Assembly: GCA_013152145.1 (NCBI GenBank)
Contig: JAADGW010000048.1
Coordinates: 1 to 38,851 of the forward strand
Source: Deltaproteobacteria bacterium
Lineage (GTDB): Bacteria; Desulfobacterota; Desulfuromonadia; Desulfuromonadales; Geopsychrobacteraceae
Length of the DNA stretch: 38,851 nt
Direction: 5' to 3'
This document shows, piece by piece, positions 7,830 to 15,438 of the stretch; positions within the stretch are counted from its first letter, which is position 1; the number at the start of each line of letters is the position of its first letter. Made by a program: the position numbers and the translations under genes. Below the pieces are notes generated by a model. The model had not been told where the DNA came from. It saw nothing but the letters and a program-made list of their open reading frames with translations, and made no database searches.

Positions 7830-9566
7830 TTAAGGCGACGGCTTTTTCTCCAGCCAACTGCGCTGAAATTGGGGAGCAATTCTATTGATCCGCCGCCGTG
7901 AAGCTTCAAGGCTGGCGGCCCAGTCTCCCGGGCTGCGAATGACTTGTGGACGGAGCAGAATCACCAGCTCACTCTTGCGGGAGCTGGATTTGGTGTGACG
8001 GAACAAAGCACCGATCCCGGGAAGCTTGCTCAAGATCGGCACACCGACCTCTTCGGTCGTGGTTTTTTCCTGCATCAACCCGCCGATAACCACCAGCTGC
8101 CCGCTACGGGCATGAACAACACTGTCCGACTCGCGCACCGTGCTGTATGCGACCGGAATCGTCTGGTTAACGCCGAAGACGTTAATTTCCTTGGTCTGAT
8201 CAATGACCTCGCTGACGGTCGGATGAATGTGCAGGGTAACCTGCCCGTCTTCGCTGATCTGCGGGGTCACATCGAGGGCAATCCCCGAGAAGAAAGGAGT
8301 CAGGGTCACATCCGTGGAATTGCTGGTGCTGGTGCCGGTGGTGGTATCACTGGAGATGTCGGTGACAAAAAATTCGTCGGAACCGACTTTGATAACCGCC
8401 TTCTGATTGTTGACTGTCGAGATGCGCGGACTCGACAGTACCTGCACATCCCCCTGACTTTGCAGCAGTTCGATAAAAGCCTGAAAGTCATTGAAGTTCA
8501 ACGCCAGACTGAACAGCCCACCGAACGCCAGAGCGTCCAGTCCATCGGGCAGAGTTTGACCCGGGGCCAGATTGCCGCTGTTACCCGCGGTCCCGGCAAC
8601 CCCCTGGGAGAACACCGAGCCGCCGCCGGTCTGGCCGACCAGAGCCGTCATACCATCCCGGTTTTCAGCCAGCGCCGCCCAATCGATGCCGGACTGAAAA
8701 CCGTCGGACAAGCTGACTTCGATAACCTTGGCTTCAATCACCACCTGCCGCTGCAGGTTGCGCTGAACCGTCTTCAGGTAGTCTCCGACCATCTGCAACT
8801 CATCCGGCATAGCGACCACCACCACGACACTGGCCTGTGGCTGAACAACGACCTTACGCCCGCCCTCGGTGCCGATCAGGTTCTCAACCGCGGTGCGCAA
8901 TCCGCCCCAGAAATCTGCCGTCGACTCAGTTTCGATGCTACTGCCGGAAACGGTTCCGGATTGGCCGGATTTGGAATCACCGGATGTCTTGTCACCGCTG
9001 CCGACCTGGGTAACCTGCCCGGAACTGACCCGGGTCTGCGACTTCCCCCTGCGGATCAGATTGATATAGTTGACCTGAAACGTCTGCGCCTGTAAACCGA
9101 TCGGCATCACCTGGTAAATAGTCCCGGTTTTAAAATATGGATAGCCGTAGACGTTATGAACAATCTCCAGGACCTCGGCAACAGTGGTGTTTTTTAAATC
9201 GATGCTGATTTTACCCTTGACGGCGGGGTGCACGACCATGTTGGCGCGGGTACCCGCGACCAGACTCATAAAAAACTCCTGCGCCGGTATCCCACTGGCG
9301 GCAATATCAAATTTCTCCGCGGCATCAGGTTCAGCTGCGGCGCTGATCTGACGAGCGGCCGGGATGAGCGCAGAGCGAACATCTGCCGGTGGCGGTGGAG
9401 GCGTCGCTTTGACCGCCGGCGGGATGGTGGGTGGGGCGACCAGAGCTTGATTGATCGATTCCAGGGGCTCCCCACCGCGCGGGGCCGGAGCACAACCGGC
9501 AACGAGCGACAGGCCGATCCCCAGAACAGCAAGTATCCCGGAGATTTTCAGCAACGACAATTTCAC
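7830..9566 (-). CDS. mshL: MSHA pilus secretin MshL (outer-membrane lipoprotein)
   Basis: A 578-residue secretin that forms the outer-membrane pore. A lipoprotein signal ends in LVAGC, making Cys25 the lipidation site. Then follow a Pro-rich linker, a secretin N-terminal STN-type domain (about 88-155, MVVHPAVKGKISIDLKNTTVAEVLE), an N1-type domain with a Ser/Thr/Gly-rich insert (about 180-215), and the secretin core (about 330-560) including VLSSPRISTVNNQKAVIKVG and VIGGLMQEKTTTEEVGVPILSKLPGIGALFRHTKS. The length is normal for MshL. It overlaps mshK by 4 bases. Confidence 0.93.
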   Translation of the reverse strand: MKLSLLKISGILAVLGIGLSLVAGCAPAPRGGEPLESINQALVAPPTIPPAVKATPPPPPADVRSALIPAARQISAAAEPDAAEKFDIAASGIPAQEFFMSLVAGTRANMVVHPAVKGKISIDLKNTTVAEVLEIVHNVYGYPYFKTGTIYQVMPIGLQAQTFQVNYINLIRRGKSQTRVSSGQVTQVGSGDKTSGDSKSGQSGTVSGSSIETESTADFWGGLRTAVENLIGTEGGRKVVVQPQASVVVVVAMPDELQMVGDYLKTVQRNLQRQVVIEAKVIEVSLSDGFQSGIDWAALAENRDGMTALVGQTGGGSVFSQGVAGTAGNSGNLAPGQTLPDGLDALAFGGLFSLALNFNDFQAFIELLQSQGDVQVLSSPRISTVNNQKAVIKVGSDEFFVTDISSDTTTGTSTSNSTDVTLTPFFSGIALDVTPQISEDGQVTLHIHPTVSEVIDQTKEINVFGVNQTIPVAYSTVRESDSVVHARSGQLVVIGGLMQEKTTTEEVGVPILSKLPGIGALFRHTKSSSRKSELVILLRPQVIRSPGDWAASLEASRRRINRIAPQFQRSWLEKKPSP

Positions 9567-9937
9567 GGCTGGCTCCCTTTCTTAACCCTCTCAAACGAGG
9601 ATATCTTTTTCAGACCGGTACCGGAGCGGTACAAAACGACCTGCTTCCGGTTATTCCGTAACAGGACTTTTTCCGGTTCTATCTTGACCAGTCTATAGCC
9701 ATCGAGCAGATCTCCCAGCTGCAAAGATTGTCCGTTAATCACCGCAACGGCACGATCCGCAGAAAGCAGAACTGCGCTTAACGACCAACTCCGCCGTTCC
9801 ACCTCGGCCTTTTTTTCGACAGCCGGAGCCTGATAACGGACCGGCCGCAGCGGGTCCTGTAATCGTCCCGTCTCCGCCGCCGACACCGGGCCACACAACA
9901 GCGCCAACAGGCAAAGTAGAGGCAATTTATTAACCAC
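9563..9937 (-). CDS. mshK: MSHA biogenesis protein MshK
   Basis: A 124-residue secreted protein with a Sec signal peptide (MVNKLPLLCLLALLCGPVSAAE). The mature part begins LQDPLRPV, followed by a small beta domain (WSLSAVLLSADRAVAVINGQSLQLGDLLDGYRLVKI) like the C-terminal HR/PilP-type region of GspC-like proteins. Such proteins bind the periplasmic ring of the secretin. It overlaps mshJ (8 bases) upstream and mshL (4 bases) downstream. The sequence is divergent but size, signal and position all agree with MshK. Confidence 0.82.
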   Translation of the reverse strand: MVNKLPLLCLLALLCGPVSAAETGRLQDPLRPVRYQAPAVEKKAEVERRSWSLSAVLLSADRAVAVINGQSLQLGDLLDGYRLVKIEPEKVLLRNNRKQVVLYRSGTGLKKISSFERVKKGSQP

Positions 9938-10595
9938 CGATCCACCCCCTGTTCAGGCTCAGCGTATAAACCTGCAGGCGAACCCTGGCCTGTGGGTATA
10001 CCTGAGTCTCGATTTCCAGTTTTTCCCAAACCATACCGCGTGGAAGCTCCTCGAGTTTGTTCAGATAGGCCAGAATTGCCAGATAATCGCCGACAAATTC
10101 GAGCCGCAGACGGTGGCGGTACAGAACCGGAGAGAGCGGATCTTCCGTAGCCCGTTCGTTGATCTGTAACGCTTCCGCCGGCAGGTTTTCCAGGCTGAGC
10201 AGCTGCAATTTCTGCTGCTGGGTGAGTAAATCTTTCAGCAATTCCGGCATCTCCTGCGGGGACACCAGATTAACCACGTTCGCCTCCAACTGCCGCTGGA
10301 TATCAGCGACTTCCGACTGCAATCGGGCCAGCTTCCGACGATTCTCCCGGTCGGGATCAAAATCCTTATGCGCTTCAACCAGCGTTTGTCGGGTGGTCAG
10401 TTCGGTCAACTCGATGCGCAACTCATTACTTTGCTTGCGGTCCCGCTTTTTACGCAGATCAAGCGGATTCATCACCGCGGTATCCCAGAGGAAAAACAGC
10501 ACCACCAGCAGGCAGACCAACAGTAAGATCCGCTCGCGGAGCGGTCGCGACTCATACCGGTGAATCAAGGATTGCAGGGAATGCAACGCCTTCAT
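9930..10595 (-). CDS. mshJ: MSHA biogenesis protein MshJ (PilO/GspM-like)
   Basis: A 221-residue bitopic inner-membrane protein: cytoplasmic N terminus, one transmembrane helix (ERILLLVCLLVVLFFLWDTAV, about 20-41), a coiled coil (about 45-115) and a ferredoxin-like C-terminal domain, the architecture of PilO/GspM. It should pair with the PilN-like protein encoded just before it to form the alignment subcomplex. The ATG overlaps the stop of the preceding reading frame (ATGA), which supports that the broken upstream ORF is the tail of the real neighbouring gene. Confidence 0.87.
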   Translation of the reverse strand: MKALHSLQSLIHRYESRPLRERILLLVCLLVVLFFLWDTAVMNPLDLRKKRDRKQSNELRIELTELTTRQTLVEAHKDFDPDRENRRKLARLQSEVADIQRQLEANVVNLVSPQEMPELLKDLLTQQQKLQLLSLENLPAEALQINERATEDPLSPVLYRHRLRLEFVGDYLAILAYLNKLEELPRGMVWEKLEIETQVYPQARVRLQVYTLSLNRGWIGG

Positions 10596-11199
10596 GGCCG
10601 CTCCTTGTCCGACGATTCAAGGCTGAAATCAACCTGCCCCGGCCGTTCCTGCAGGCGGGTCAGTTTCAGACGGGAAAAAACCTGGCCGCTCAAAACGCCC
10701 TTTTCACCGAGAAATTGCAGATACTGAGGAACCTGCTCCGGACGCATGGCGCTCCCGGCCAGCACCATTTTGCGACCGCTGCCATCCAGTTGAATCCGGC
10801 GCAACCAGACCCCCGGCTGAAGAGGTTCCGAGCTAACCCGTCGAGCAGATTAAGGATTCTCTCGTTACCCCCCTCTTCACGAACCGAAAAATATCCGAGT
10901 AACCGTTTCTGTCCTTCGAGGACACCTTCGGTACGCCGGACCTCCTCCTCAAGCAGGGCACTTTTCCGGCGCTCCGGATATTGCCGCTCCAACGTTGCGA
11001 CCTGCTCCGAAAGCCTGTCCTGTTGCTGCCGCAGCACAGCCAGCTGTTCACCGGCAGTGCGCATCTGCCAGAAGTTGAACAGACTCAGCAACGCCAGCAG
11101 GACCGAGAATAACAGCAGAATCAGTCCACCCTGCCGCAGCCGCAACGGCTCCGGTTTGTCAATCAAAACCGCCTGATAAAGATTGATCTGCTGGCGCAT
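10592..11199 (-). pseudogene. MshI2/PilN-like protein, apparently frameshifted
   Basis: A PilN-type fimbrial assembly gene that is split between two frames. The first frame (from ATG 11199) gives MRQQINLYQ, a transmembrane helix (about 25-48), a coiled coil and ILNLLDGLARNL, then turns into implausible Cys/Trp-rich sequence ending at 10690. The second frame resumes the conserved PilN pattern LQPGVWLRRIQLDGSG... and ends at 10592 with ATGA overlapping mshJ. The switch falls near 10820-10827; one extra base there would restore LLDGLARNLLQPGVWLRR, about 202 residues in total. This is either a real inactivating deletion or a sequencing error. If real, the alignment complex with mshI and mshJ would lose the periplasmic domain of this partner. 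Confidence 0.8.
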
Positions 11200-12148
11200 C
11201 AGCCATCCTCCCGGCGCAACCGATCGCCAGCAGGTGACGGTTCAGCTCCAGTTGTTCGCTTCCCTCGGGGACGGTCATCACCGACGTAAAGCTGAACGGC
11301 TCAACCCGGGTCGTCAAGTAATCATCCAGATAGGTCGTGACCGCCGGGATTTCACGCTCGGACTGAGCCACCAGCAACCGCGAAACCATCGGCAGGCGGA
11401 AAGTACTTTCGCAATAATCGAAGCTGCGCTGAACTTCGAGCACGATCGAGTCAAGCTGTTCTGTCAGCGCTTCGTTGTCACCGTCGGCAAACGGAAGCAG
11501 CTCATTCATGCCGGAGGTCAGGTAGCGGGTCAGATAGTGGACTCCGTCCCGGACAATCGTCAGCAGTCCGCCCTGGTCCTGCAACAAGAGAATCGCCGTG
11601 CCACGGTCATCCTCGGTAAATAACTCGGCGATATTGCGCAGCGCAAACTCCGGAATATCAATGGCCAACGGCACCAGGTCAAGCTCCTGAAACAGCTCAA
11701 TCCGCTCACGCAGCAGGCTCTCCCGGGCGGCAACAACATACGTCAGCGGCCTGCTGTCACTGCCGAAAGGGACGACATCAAAGACATCGACGACAGCCTG
11801 TTCGACCGGGAACTCGAGCAGCTCACGGATCTGCCAGCGCGCTGCATCGCGCCGCTCCGCCGCCGGCAGTTGAGCCAGCTCGATCTGCATCAACTGGTAG
11901 AAATCAGGCGGGAGGACAGCAACCGCACTGTGTTTCTGCAGCTGCTGCTGACGAACCAGCGCTTTCAAGGCGTGAGTCTGGGCCTCCGGTGATTCAAACG
12001 GCTCCCAGGTTGCCTGCAGCAGAATCGGCAGGCTGCTTCTCTCACGCTGCACACAGACCATACTGCTTCCCGACTGCCGTTGACAGATGCCGACAACGTC
12101 TCCGCCCGAGCGGTTTTTTCTAGTCCAGAAACCCAGTTTCGCCTCCAC
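11159..12148 (-). CDS. mshI: MshI, PilM-like actin-fold assembly protein
   Basis: A cytoplasmic protein of about 325-329 residues, related to PilM/GspL and first gene of the operon. Motifs typical of MshI are visible: AARWQIRELLEFPVEQAVVDVFDVVP (about 102-127) and DSIVLEVQRSFDYCESTFRLP near 233. The frame opens with GTG at 12148, which has no ribosome-binding site; a GGAGG lies 5 bases before an in-frame CTG at 12136, which would give a protein starting (M)GFWTRKNRSGGD, close to usual MshI starts. The 3' end overlaps the next gene by 41 bases, unlike the 1-8 base overlaps elsewhere; a one-base shift near 11216-11222 would give ...LRREDG and a TGATG junction. The exact ends are uncertain. Confidence 0.85.
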   Translation of the reverse strand: MEAKLGFWTRKNRSGGDVVGICQRQSGSSMVCVQRERSSLPILLQATWEPFESPEAQTHALKALVRQQQLQKHSAVAVLPPDFYQLMQIELAQLPAAERRDAARWQIRELLEFPVEQAVVDVFDVVPFGSDSRPLTYVVAARESLLRERIELFQELDLVPLAIDIPEFALRNIAELFTEDDRGTAILLLQDQGGLLTIVRDGVHYLTRYLTSGMNELLPFADGDNEALTEQLDSIVLEVQRSFDYCESTFRLPMVSRLLVAQSEREIPAVTTYLDDYLTTRVEPFSFTSVMTVPEGSEQLELNRHLLAIGCAGRMADAPADQSLSGGFD

Positions 12149-12155
12149 CGGTTAA

Positions 12156-12277
12156 GGCTTTTTGTAACTATTCAGCAGGATGGCCTCGGGGTGCCCACTT
12201 CAAGGGTGGGTTCATGCGACCGTTGGAGTGGGCAGCGCGAGGTCAGCCATCGCGCCGCTGAATAGTTAAGACTTTTT
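12156..12277. mobile_element. IS66-type MITE copy 2 (106 bp plus target duplications)
   Basis: The element proper is 12164-12269, with ends GTAACTATTCAGC and GCTGAATAGTTAA (last base changed). Nested inside are further complementary stretches, GGATGGCCTCG against CGAGGTCAGCCATC and GTGCCCACTT against AGTGGGC, so the whole unit can fold as one long imperfect hairpin. Flanking octamers GGCTTTTT (12156-12163) and GACTTTTT (12270-12277) match at 7 of 8 positions, a decayed target duplication. It sits 15 bp from the mshI start, between a candidate promoter and the first pilus gene, so it is probably part of the operon leader RNA. Confidence 0.85.
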
Positions 12278-12312
12278 TTGGCATGCACTAATATTACACA
12301 CAATTTACATTT

Positions 12313-12318
12313 ATTATA
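12313..12318 (-). promoter_or_regulatory. mshI: Candidate -10 box for the msh operon
   Basis: A perfect TATAAT lies on the minus strand in an AT-rich stretch (12291-12337) between the peroxiredoxin terminator and MITE copy 2. No good -35 hexamer is found at 16-18 bp, so this is only a candidate. If used, the transcript would carry the MITE hairpin in its 5' leader. Confidence 0.35.
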
Positions 12319-12334
12319 GTTTAATAATCAATAA

Positions 12335-12361
12335 AAAAAGGCGGCACCAGGCCGCCTTTTC
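12335..12361 (-). terminator. Rho-independent terminator of the peroxiredoxin gene
   Basis: Stem GGCGGC / GCCGCC with a short loop, A-run on one side and T-run on the other. On the minus strand it ends in TTTTTTTAT, 49 bp past the peroxiredoxin stop. The symmetric A/T flanks would also let it work on the plus strand. Confidence 0.88.
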
Positions 12362-12409
12362 TCTCAGACATAAATTCTAACCGCTCGGAAGCTGTAGAAT
12401 TTTTATTTT

Positions 12410-13012
12410 TTAGAGCTTTTCCGCCTCCTCCGCCAGGTAAGCGGCAACCCCCTGCCCGTCCGCAACCATGGCCTTATCACCCTTTACCCAACCGGCGGGG
12501 CAGACTTCACCATGTTTTTCATGGAACTGCAGGGCATCGATCATGCGCAACATCTCATCAATGTTGCGCCCCAACGGCAGGTCATTAACCACCTGATGAC
12601 GGACAACTCCGTTCTGATCGATCAGGAAGGAGCCGCGAAAAGCAACCCCCGCCGCATCAAACTCAACATCGTAAGACCGACAGATTTCATGCTTGACATC
12701 GGCAACCAGGGGATAGGTTACCGCACCGATACCGCCCTCAGCGATCGGTGTATTTCGCCAGGCAAGGTGCGTGAATTGAGAGTCGATAGAACAGCCGATG
12801 ACCTGGACCCCCCGCTCGGTAAAATCGGCGATCCGATGGCTGAAAGCGATCAGCTCAGTCGGACAGACAAAGGTGAAATCGAGTGGATAAAAGAACAGGA
12901 CGATATAGTTGCCCTTATAATCCGCCAGGCTGAAATTTTCGTTGATCGAACCATCAGCCATTACAGCAGTCGCAGTAAAATCGGGGGCTTGCTTGCCAAC
13001 AAGAACACTCAT
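12410..13012 (-). CDS. Typical 2-Cys peroxiredoxin (AhpC/Prx1 family)
   Basis: A 200-residue thiol peroxidase that reduces hydrogen peroxide and organic peroxides in the cytoplasm. The peroxidatic Cys50 lies in FYPLDFTFVCPTE, and the resolving Cys171 in HGEVCPAGW, near the C terminus as in typical 2-Cys enzymes. The Thr47 and Arg residues of the active site are in place. A GGAG sequence precedes the ATG. It has its own promoter (13066-13093) and terminator (12335-12361), so it is monocistronic. A small inverted repeat AGATC-GTTAT-GATCT (13037-13051) in its leader could be a regulator site, but this is weak. Confidence 0.95.
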   Translation of the reverse strand: MSVLVGKQAPDFTATAVMADGSINENFSLADYKGNYIVLFFYPLDFTFVCPTELIAFSHRIADFTERGVQVIGCSIDSQFTHLAWRNTPIAEGGIGAVTYPLVADVKHEICRSYDVEFDAAGVAFRGSFLIDQNGVVRHQVVNDLPLGRNIDEMLRMIDALQFHEKHGEVCPAGWVKGDKAMVADGQGVAAYLAEEAEKL

Positions 13013-13065
13013 CAGTCAAACTCCTTTCCTATTTGCAGATCGTTATGATCTCCTTGATTGCCGTC

Positions 13066-13093
13066 AGTCTATCGATTTAATAACGACTGTCAA
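13066..13093 (-). promoter_or_regulatory. Sigma70-type promoter of the peroxiredoxin gene
   Basis: TTGACA (13093-13088) is followed after 16 bp by TAGACT (13071-13066) on the minus strand, upstream of the peroxiredoxin ATG at 13012. The -35 begins directly after the T-tract of the xerC terminator. Confidence 0.6.
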
Positions 13094-13094
13094 G

Positions 13095-13117
13095 GAAAAG
13101 ATGACCGTTTTGGTCAT
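13095..13117 (-). terminator. Terminator overlapping the xerC stop
   Basis: On the minus strand ATGACC and GGTCAT form a 6-bp stem with a 5-base loop, followed by CTTTTCC. The first arm includes the TGA stop of xerC. The stem is short and A-rich before, T-rich after, so it is a modest but plausible intrinsic terminator. Confidence 0.6.
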
Positions 13118-14016
13118 TTTTTCCGACTGCGGGGATGAGCCTGATCATAGACCTCGGCCAGATGGGCAAAACTGACCCTGGTGTACTTCTGGGTCGTCGA
13201 CAGCGATGCATGACCGAGCAACTCTTGAATAACCCGCAAATCGGCACCGGCATCGAGCAGATGGGTGGCAAAGGAATGGCGCAGGGCATGCGGGGTGACA
13301 TCGGTCGGCAGGCCGAGCAACAAGAGTCGCTTTTTCAGATTGCGCTGGATACTGCGCGCCGTCAGACGACCGCCCCGCTGATTGATAAACAACGGATCTT
13401 CAGCACTGAACGGACCCCGTTCTTCGAGATACTCCTGTAATGCACGGCAGGCCTGACGGCCGACCGGCAGCTGCCGCTCTTTCCCACCTTTCCCCAGCAC
13501 CCGGACGGAAGATTCGGCTAAACTGACCGCGCCGATATCAAGTCCGGTCAGTTCACTGACCCGCAACCCGCAGGAGTAGAGCAGTTCAAAAATCGCCAGA
13601 TCCCGCAGTATCAGCAGCCGTTTTCCCGGCAGGGGCCGATCCAATAGCTGACCGGCCTGTTCGGCACTCAGCACTTTCGGCAGATACTGTTCACGGCGCG
13701 GCGTCGACAAACCATCGGCCGGGGAGATCTGAAGTTCACCTTCGCGAACCAGAAAACGAAAAAAAACCCGTAGCGCCGAGAGCTTGCGGGCAACACTGGT
13801 CCGGCCGCAACCGGCATGCAGCCGGGCCAGATAGCGTCTGAGCAGCAACAGATCGATCCGCTCCGGCCAGTTTTCGGCAAAGTCGGAAAACTCCGCCTGC
13901 TGACGCAGAAAAAGCTGAAACTGGCGCAGATCACGCAAATAGGCCGCAACCGTCCGGGGCGACAGGTTGCGTTCAAGCGTCAGATGCTGTTCAAAACGCT
14001 GCAGCAGCTGGTCCAT
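13114..14016 (-). CDS. xerC: Tyrosine recombinase XerC
   Basis: A 300-residue tyrosine recombinase of the XerC/XerD type, which resolves chromosome dimers at dif. It has an N-terminal SAM-like core-binding domain (about 1-90) and a catalytic domain with Arg in YSCGLRVSELTGL, Lys in GKGGKERQLPV, HALRHSFATHLL (His-x-x-Arg), LGHASLSTTQKYT (second His and the nucleophilic Tyr). A GGAGG lies 4 bases before the ATG. It is not next to any integron or phage genes, and length and motifs suit the housekeeping XerC rather than a mobile-element integrase. The choice between XerC and XerD is less certain. Confidence 0.9.
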   Translation of the reverse strand: MDQLLQRFEQHLTLERNLSPRTVAAYLRDLRQFQLFLRQQAEFSDFAENWPERIDLLLLRRYLARLHAGCGRTSVARKLSALRVFFRFLVREGELQISPADGLSTPRREQYLPKVLSAEQAGQLLDRPLPGKRLLILRDLAIFELLYSCGLRVSELTGLDIGAVSLAESSVRVLGKGGKERQLPVGRQACRALQEYLEERGPFSAEDPLFINQRGGRLTARSIQRNLKKRLLLLGLPTDVTPHALRHSFATHLLDAGADLRVIQELLGHASLSTTQKYTRVSFAHLAEVYDQAHPRSRKK

Positions 14017-14065
14017 CGTTCCTCCGGGCGGGCAGGTAAAAGCAACCGAATCGAGAGCTGATCAA

Positions 14066-14094
14066 TTGACGCTCACAGGTGAGCATGTCATACT
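14066..14094 (+). promoter_or_regulatory. Promoter with palindromic operator for the lipase-yjbQ-DUF362 operon
   Basis: TTGACG (14066-14071) and CATACT (14089-14094) are spaced by 17 bp. The spacer begins with a perfect inverted repeat, GCTCAC-AG-GTGAGC, at 14071-14084. A repressor bound there would block RNA polymerase directly. The site lies about 95 bp before the first start codon and between divergent genes (xerC on the minus strand). Confidence 0.5.
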
Positions 14095-14188
14095 CTTGCA
14101 TCATATTGAGGCCTTTCCGGGAACCGTCAGGTGTCCTCTTGCAGAATTTCCAAAGACAGCTTCTTCTATCAGGAGAGAATCAATAACC

Positions 14189-15037
14189 ATGTGGTTTTTC
14201 TGGTCCACCCTGATTCCGAGCATATTCATTGCCTTTGTCACGATTAATCTGCTGATGGTCACTCTGAGTTATAGCATGTGCTGGTACGAGTATGCCAATG
14301 CCGACCCGCAGCTGCTCGACAAGCGGTTTCGCTGCCGCACGGTCCGCATGATTTTCTCGGTCATCACTCAGGAAACATTCTTCAACATCCTCACCCTGCT
14401 GGTTGTCCCTTTCGGCCTGCTCAACCCACGCAAACACCCCCAACTGCGTGGTGAAACCCCGATTCTTCTACTGCACGGCCTGTTCAACAATCGCGCCAGC
14501 TGGTTCTGGTTTAAATGGTCGCTGCGTAAACAGGGGTTCAACAATATTGCCACCATCAACCTCTCAGCCTGGCATAACGAAGAGGCCCTCACCGAACTGG
14601 TGGCAAAGAAGGTGGATGAGCTGAGACATCGGCTCGGGGTCAACAAGGTACACCTGATCTGCCACTCGATGGGTGGGATTATTGGCCGCAATTATATCCA
14701 GCTCCGCGGCGGTGCCGACAAAGTCGACCGCTGCATCTGCCTCGGCGCGCCTCATCTGGGATCAAAACTGACCCCCTTTGCCCTCTCCCCTCTCAGCCGG
14801 GTGCTGGTGCCCGGCTCCGACTTCCTCCGGCGGCTGAATGCGGCTCCCATCCCGGAAGAGGTCAAGATGACCAACATCTTCACCCGCAAAGACAATATGG
14901 TGCTGCCCAACAGCAATGCCCAACTGCCATGGGGCGATGCCGTTGAGCTGGACAACATGGGGCATACGGCACTGATCTATCGTCGCCCGGCGCTGGTCGC
15001 CGTCTGTGCAGCACTGCAGAAACAGGAGACGACATGA
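14189..15037 (+). CDS. Membrane-anchored alpha/beta-hydrolase (lipase/esterase-like)
   Basis: A 282-residue protein when started at ATG 14189, which has AGGAGAG upstream; an earlier in-frame start at 13967 would run over the xerC start and lacks support. Two hydrophobic helices (about 5-30 and 55-75) place the N terminus in the inner membrane. The hydrolase domain follows: oxyanion region LLLHGLFNNRASW, nucleophile elbow CHSMGG (Ser about 156), an acid in FTRKDNMV and the catalytic His in NMGHTAL. This resembles triacylglycerol lipases or PGAP1-like hydrolases, but the substrate is unknown. It overlaps yjbQ by 4 bases and is the first gene of a three-gene operon. Confidence 0.82.
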   Translation: MWFFWSTLIPSIFIAFVTINLLMVTLSYSMCWYEYANADPQLLDKRFRCRTVRMIFSVITQETFFNILTLLVVPFGLLNPRKHPQLRGETPILLLHGLFNNRASWFWFKWSLRKQGFNNIATINLSAWHNEEALTELVAKKVDELRHRLGVNKVHLICHSMGGIIGRNYIQLRGGADKVDRCICLGAPHLGSKLTPFALSPLSRVLVPGSDFLRRLNAAPIPEEVKMTNIFTRKDNMVLPNSNAQLPWGDAVELDNMGHTALIYRRPALVAVCAALQKQETT

Positions 15038-15432
15038 TCCTCGAGCTGCAGATCGAAACCGAACACCAGGTTCAGCTTTGCGAGATCACCCACGAAGTGC
15101 AGCATGCGGTCACCAGGGCTGCGATTAAGGAAGGGCTGGCAGTATTGTATGTCCCACACACCACCGCCGCTGTCACCATCAATGAAAACGCCGACGTGGA
15201 CGTCTCCATTGACATGGTCAACGGGCTCAACCAGCTGATCCCGCTGCAGAACCGCTATCGGCACCTGGAAGGGAACAGTGCGGCTCACATAAAAAGCAGC
15301 CTGATCGGTACCAGTGAACAGCTGATTATCCGCAACGGCAAACTGCTGCTCGGCACCTGGCAGGGGATCTACTTCTGTGAGTTTGATGGTCCGCGCAAGC
15401 GCAAACTGCACATCAAACTGCTCGAAGGCTAG
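15034..15432 (+). CDS. YjbQ family protein (UPF0047)
   Basis: A 132-residue single-domain protein of the YjbQ/UPF0047 family. The conserved core is visible: VPHTTAAVTINENADVDVSIDM (about 41-62), YRHLEGNSAAHIKSSLIG (about 73-90, with the conserved Glu/Asn/His) and GTWQGIYFCEFDGPRKRKL near the C terminus. The family has a compact trimeric fold, and some members show weak thiamine-phosphate synthase activity; the true cellular function is not settled. It is translationally coupled (ATGA) to the hydrolase before it and lies 6 bp before the DUF362 gene. Confidence 0.92.
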   Translation: MILELQIETEHQVQLCEITHEVQHAVTRAAIKEGLAVLYVPHTTAAVTINENADVDVSIDMVNGLNQLIPLQNRYRHLEGNSAAHIKSSLIGTSEQLIIRNGKLLLGTWQGIYFCEFDGPRKRKLHIKLLEG

Positions 15433-15438
15433 CTACCG

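Noticed and set aside
7944-9095. 383-codon plus-strand frame opposite mshL
   Set aside because: Shadow of the secretin gene on the other strand; no start signals or recognisable domain.
12270-12340. c-di-GMP riboswitch upstream of the pilus operon
   Set aside because: c-di-GMP leaders are common in this group and would fit an msh operon, but no GEMM core was found; the region is AT-rich promoter sequence and the MITE.
13114-14016. Phage or integron integrase
   Set aside because: Length and motifs fit the housekeeping XerC family, and no att sites, cassette array or phage genes are nearby.
13967-14188. Upstream extension of the lipase-like gene
   Set aside because: The frame is open but overlaps the xerC start, carries the palindromic promoter inside it, and lacks a ribosome-binding site; ATG 14189 has one.
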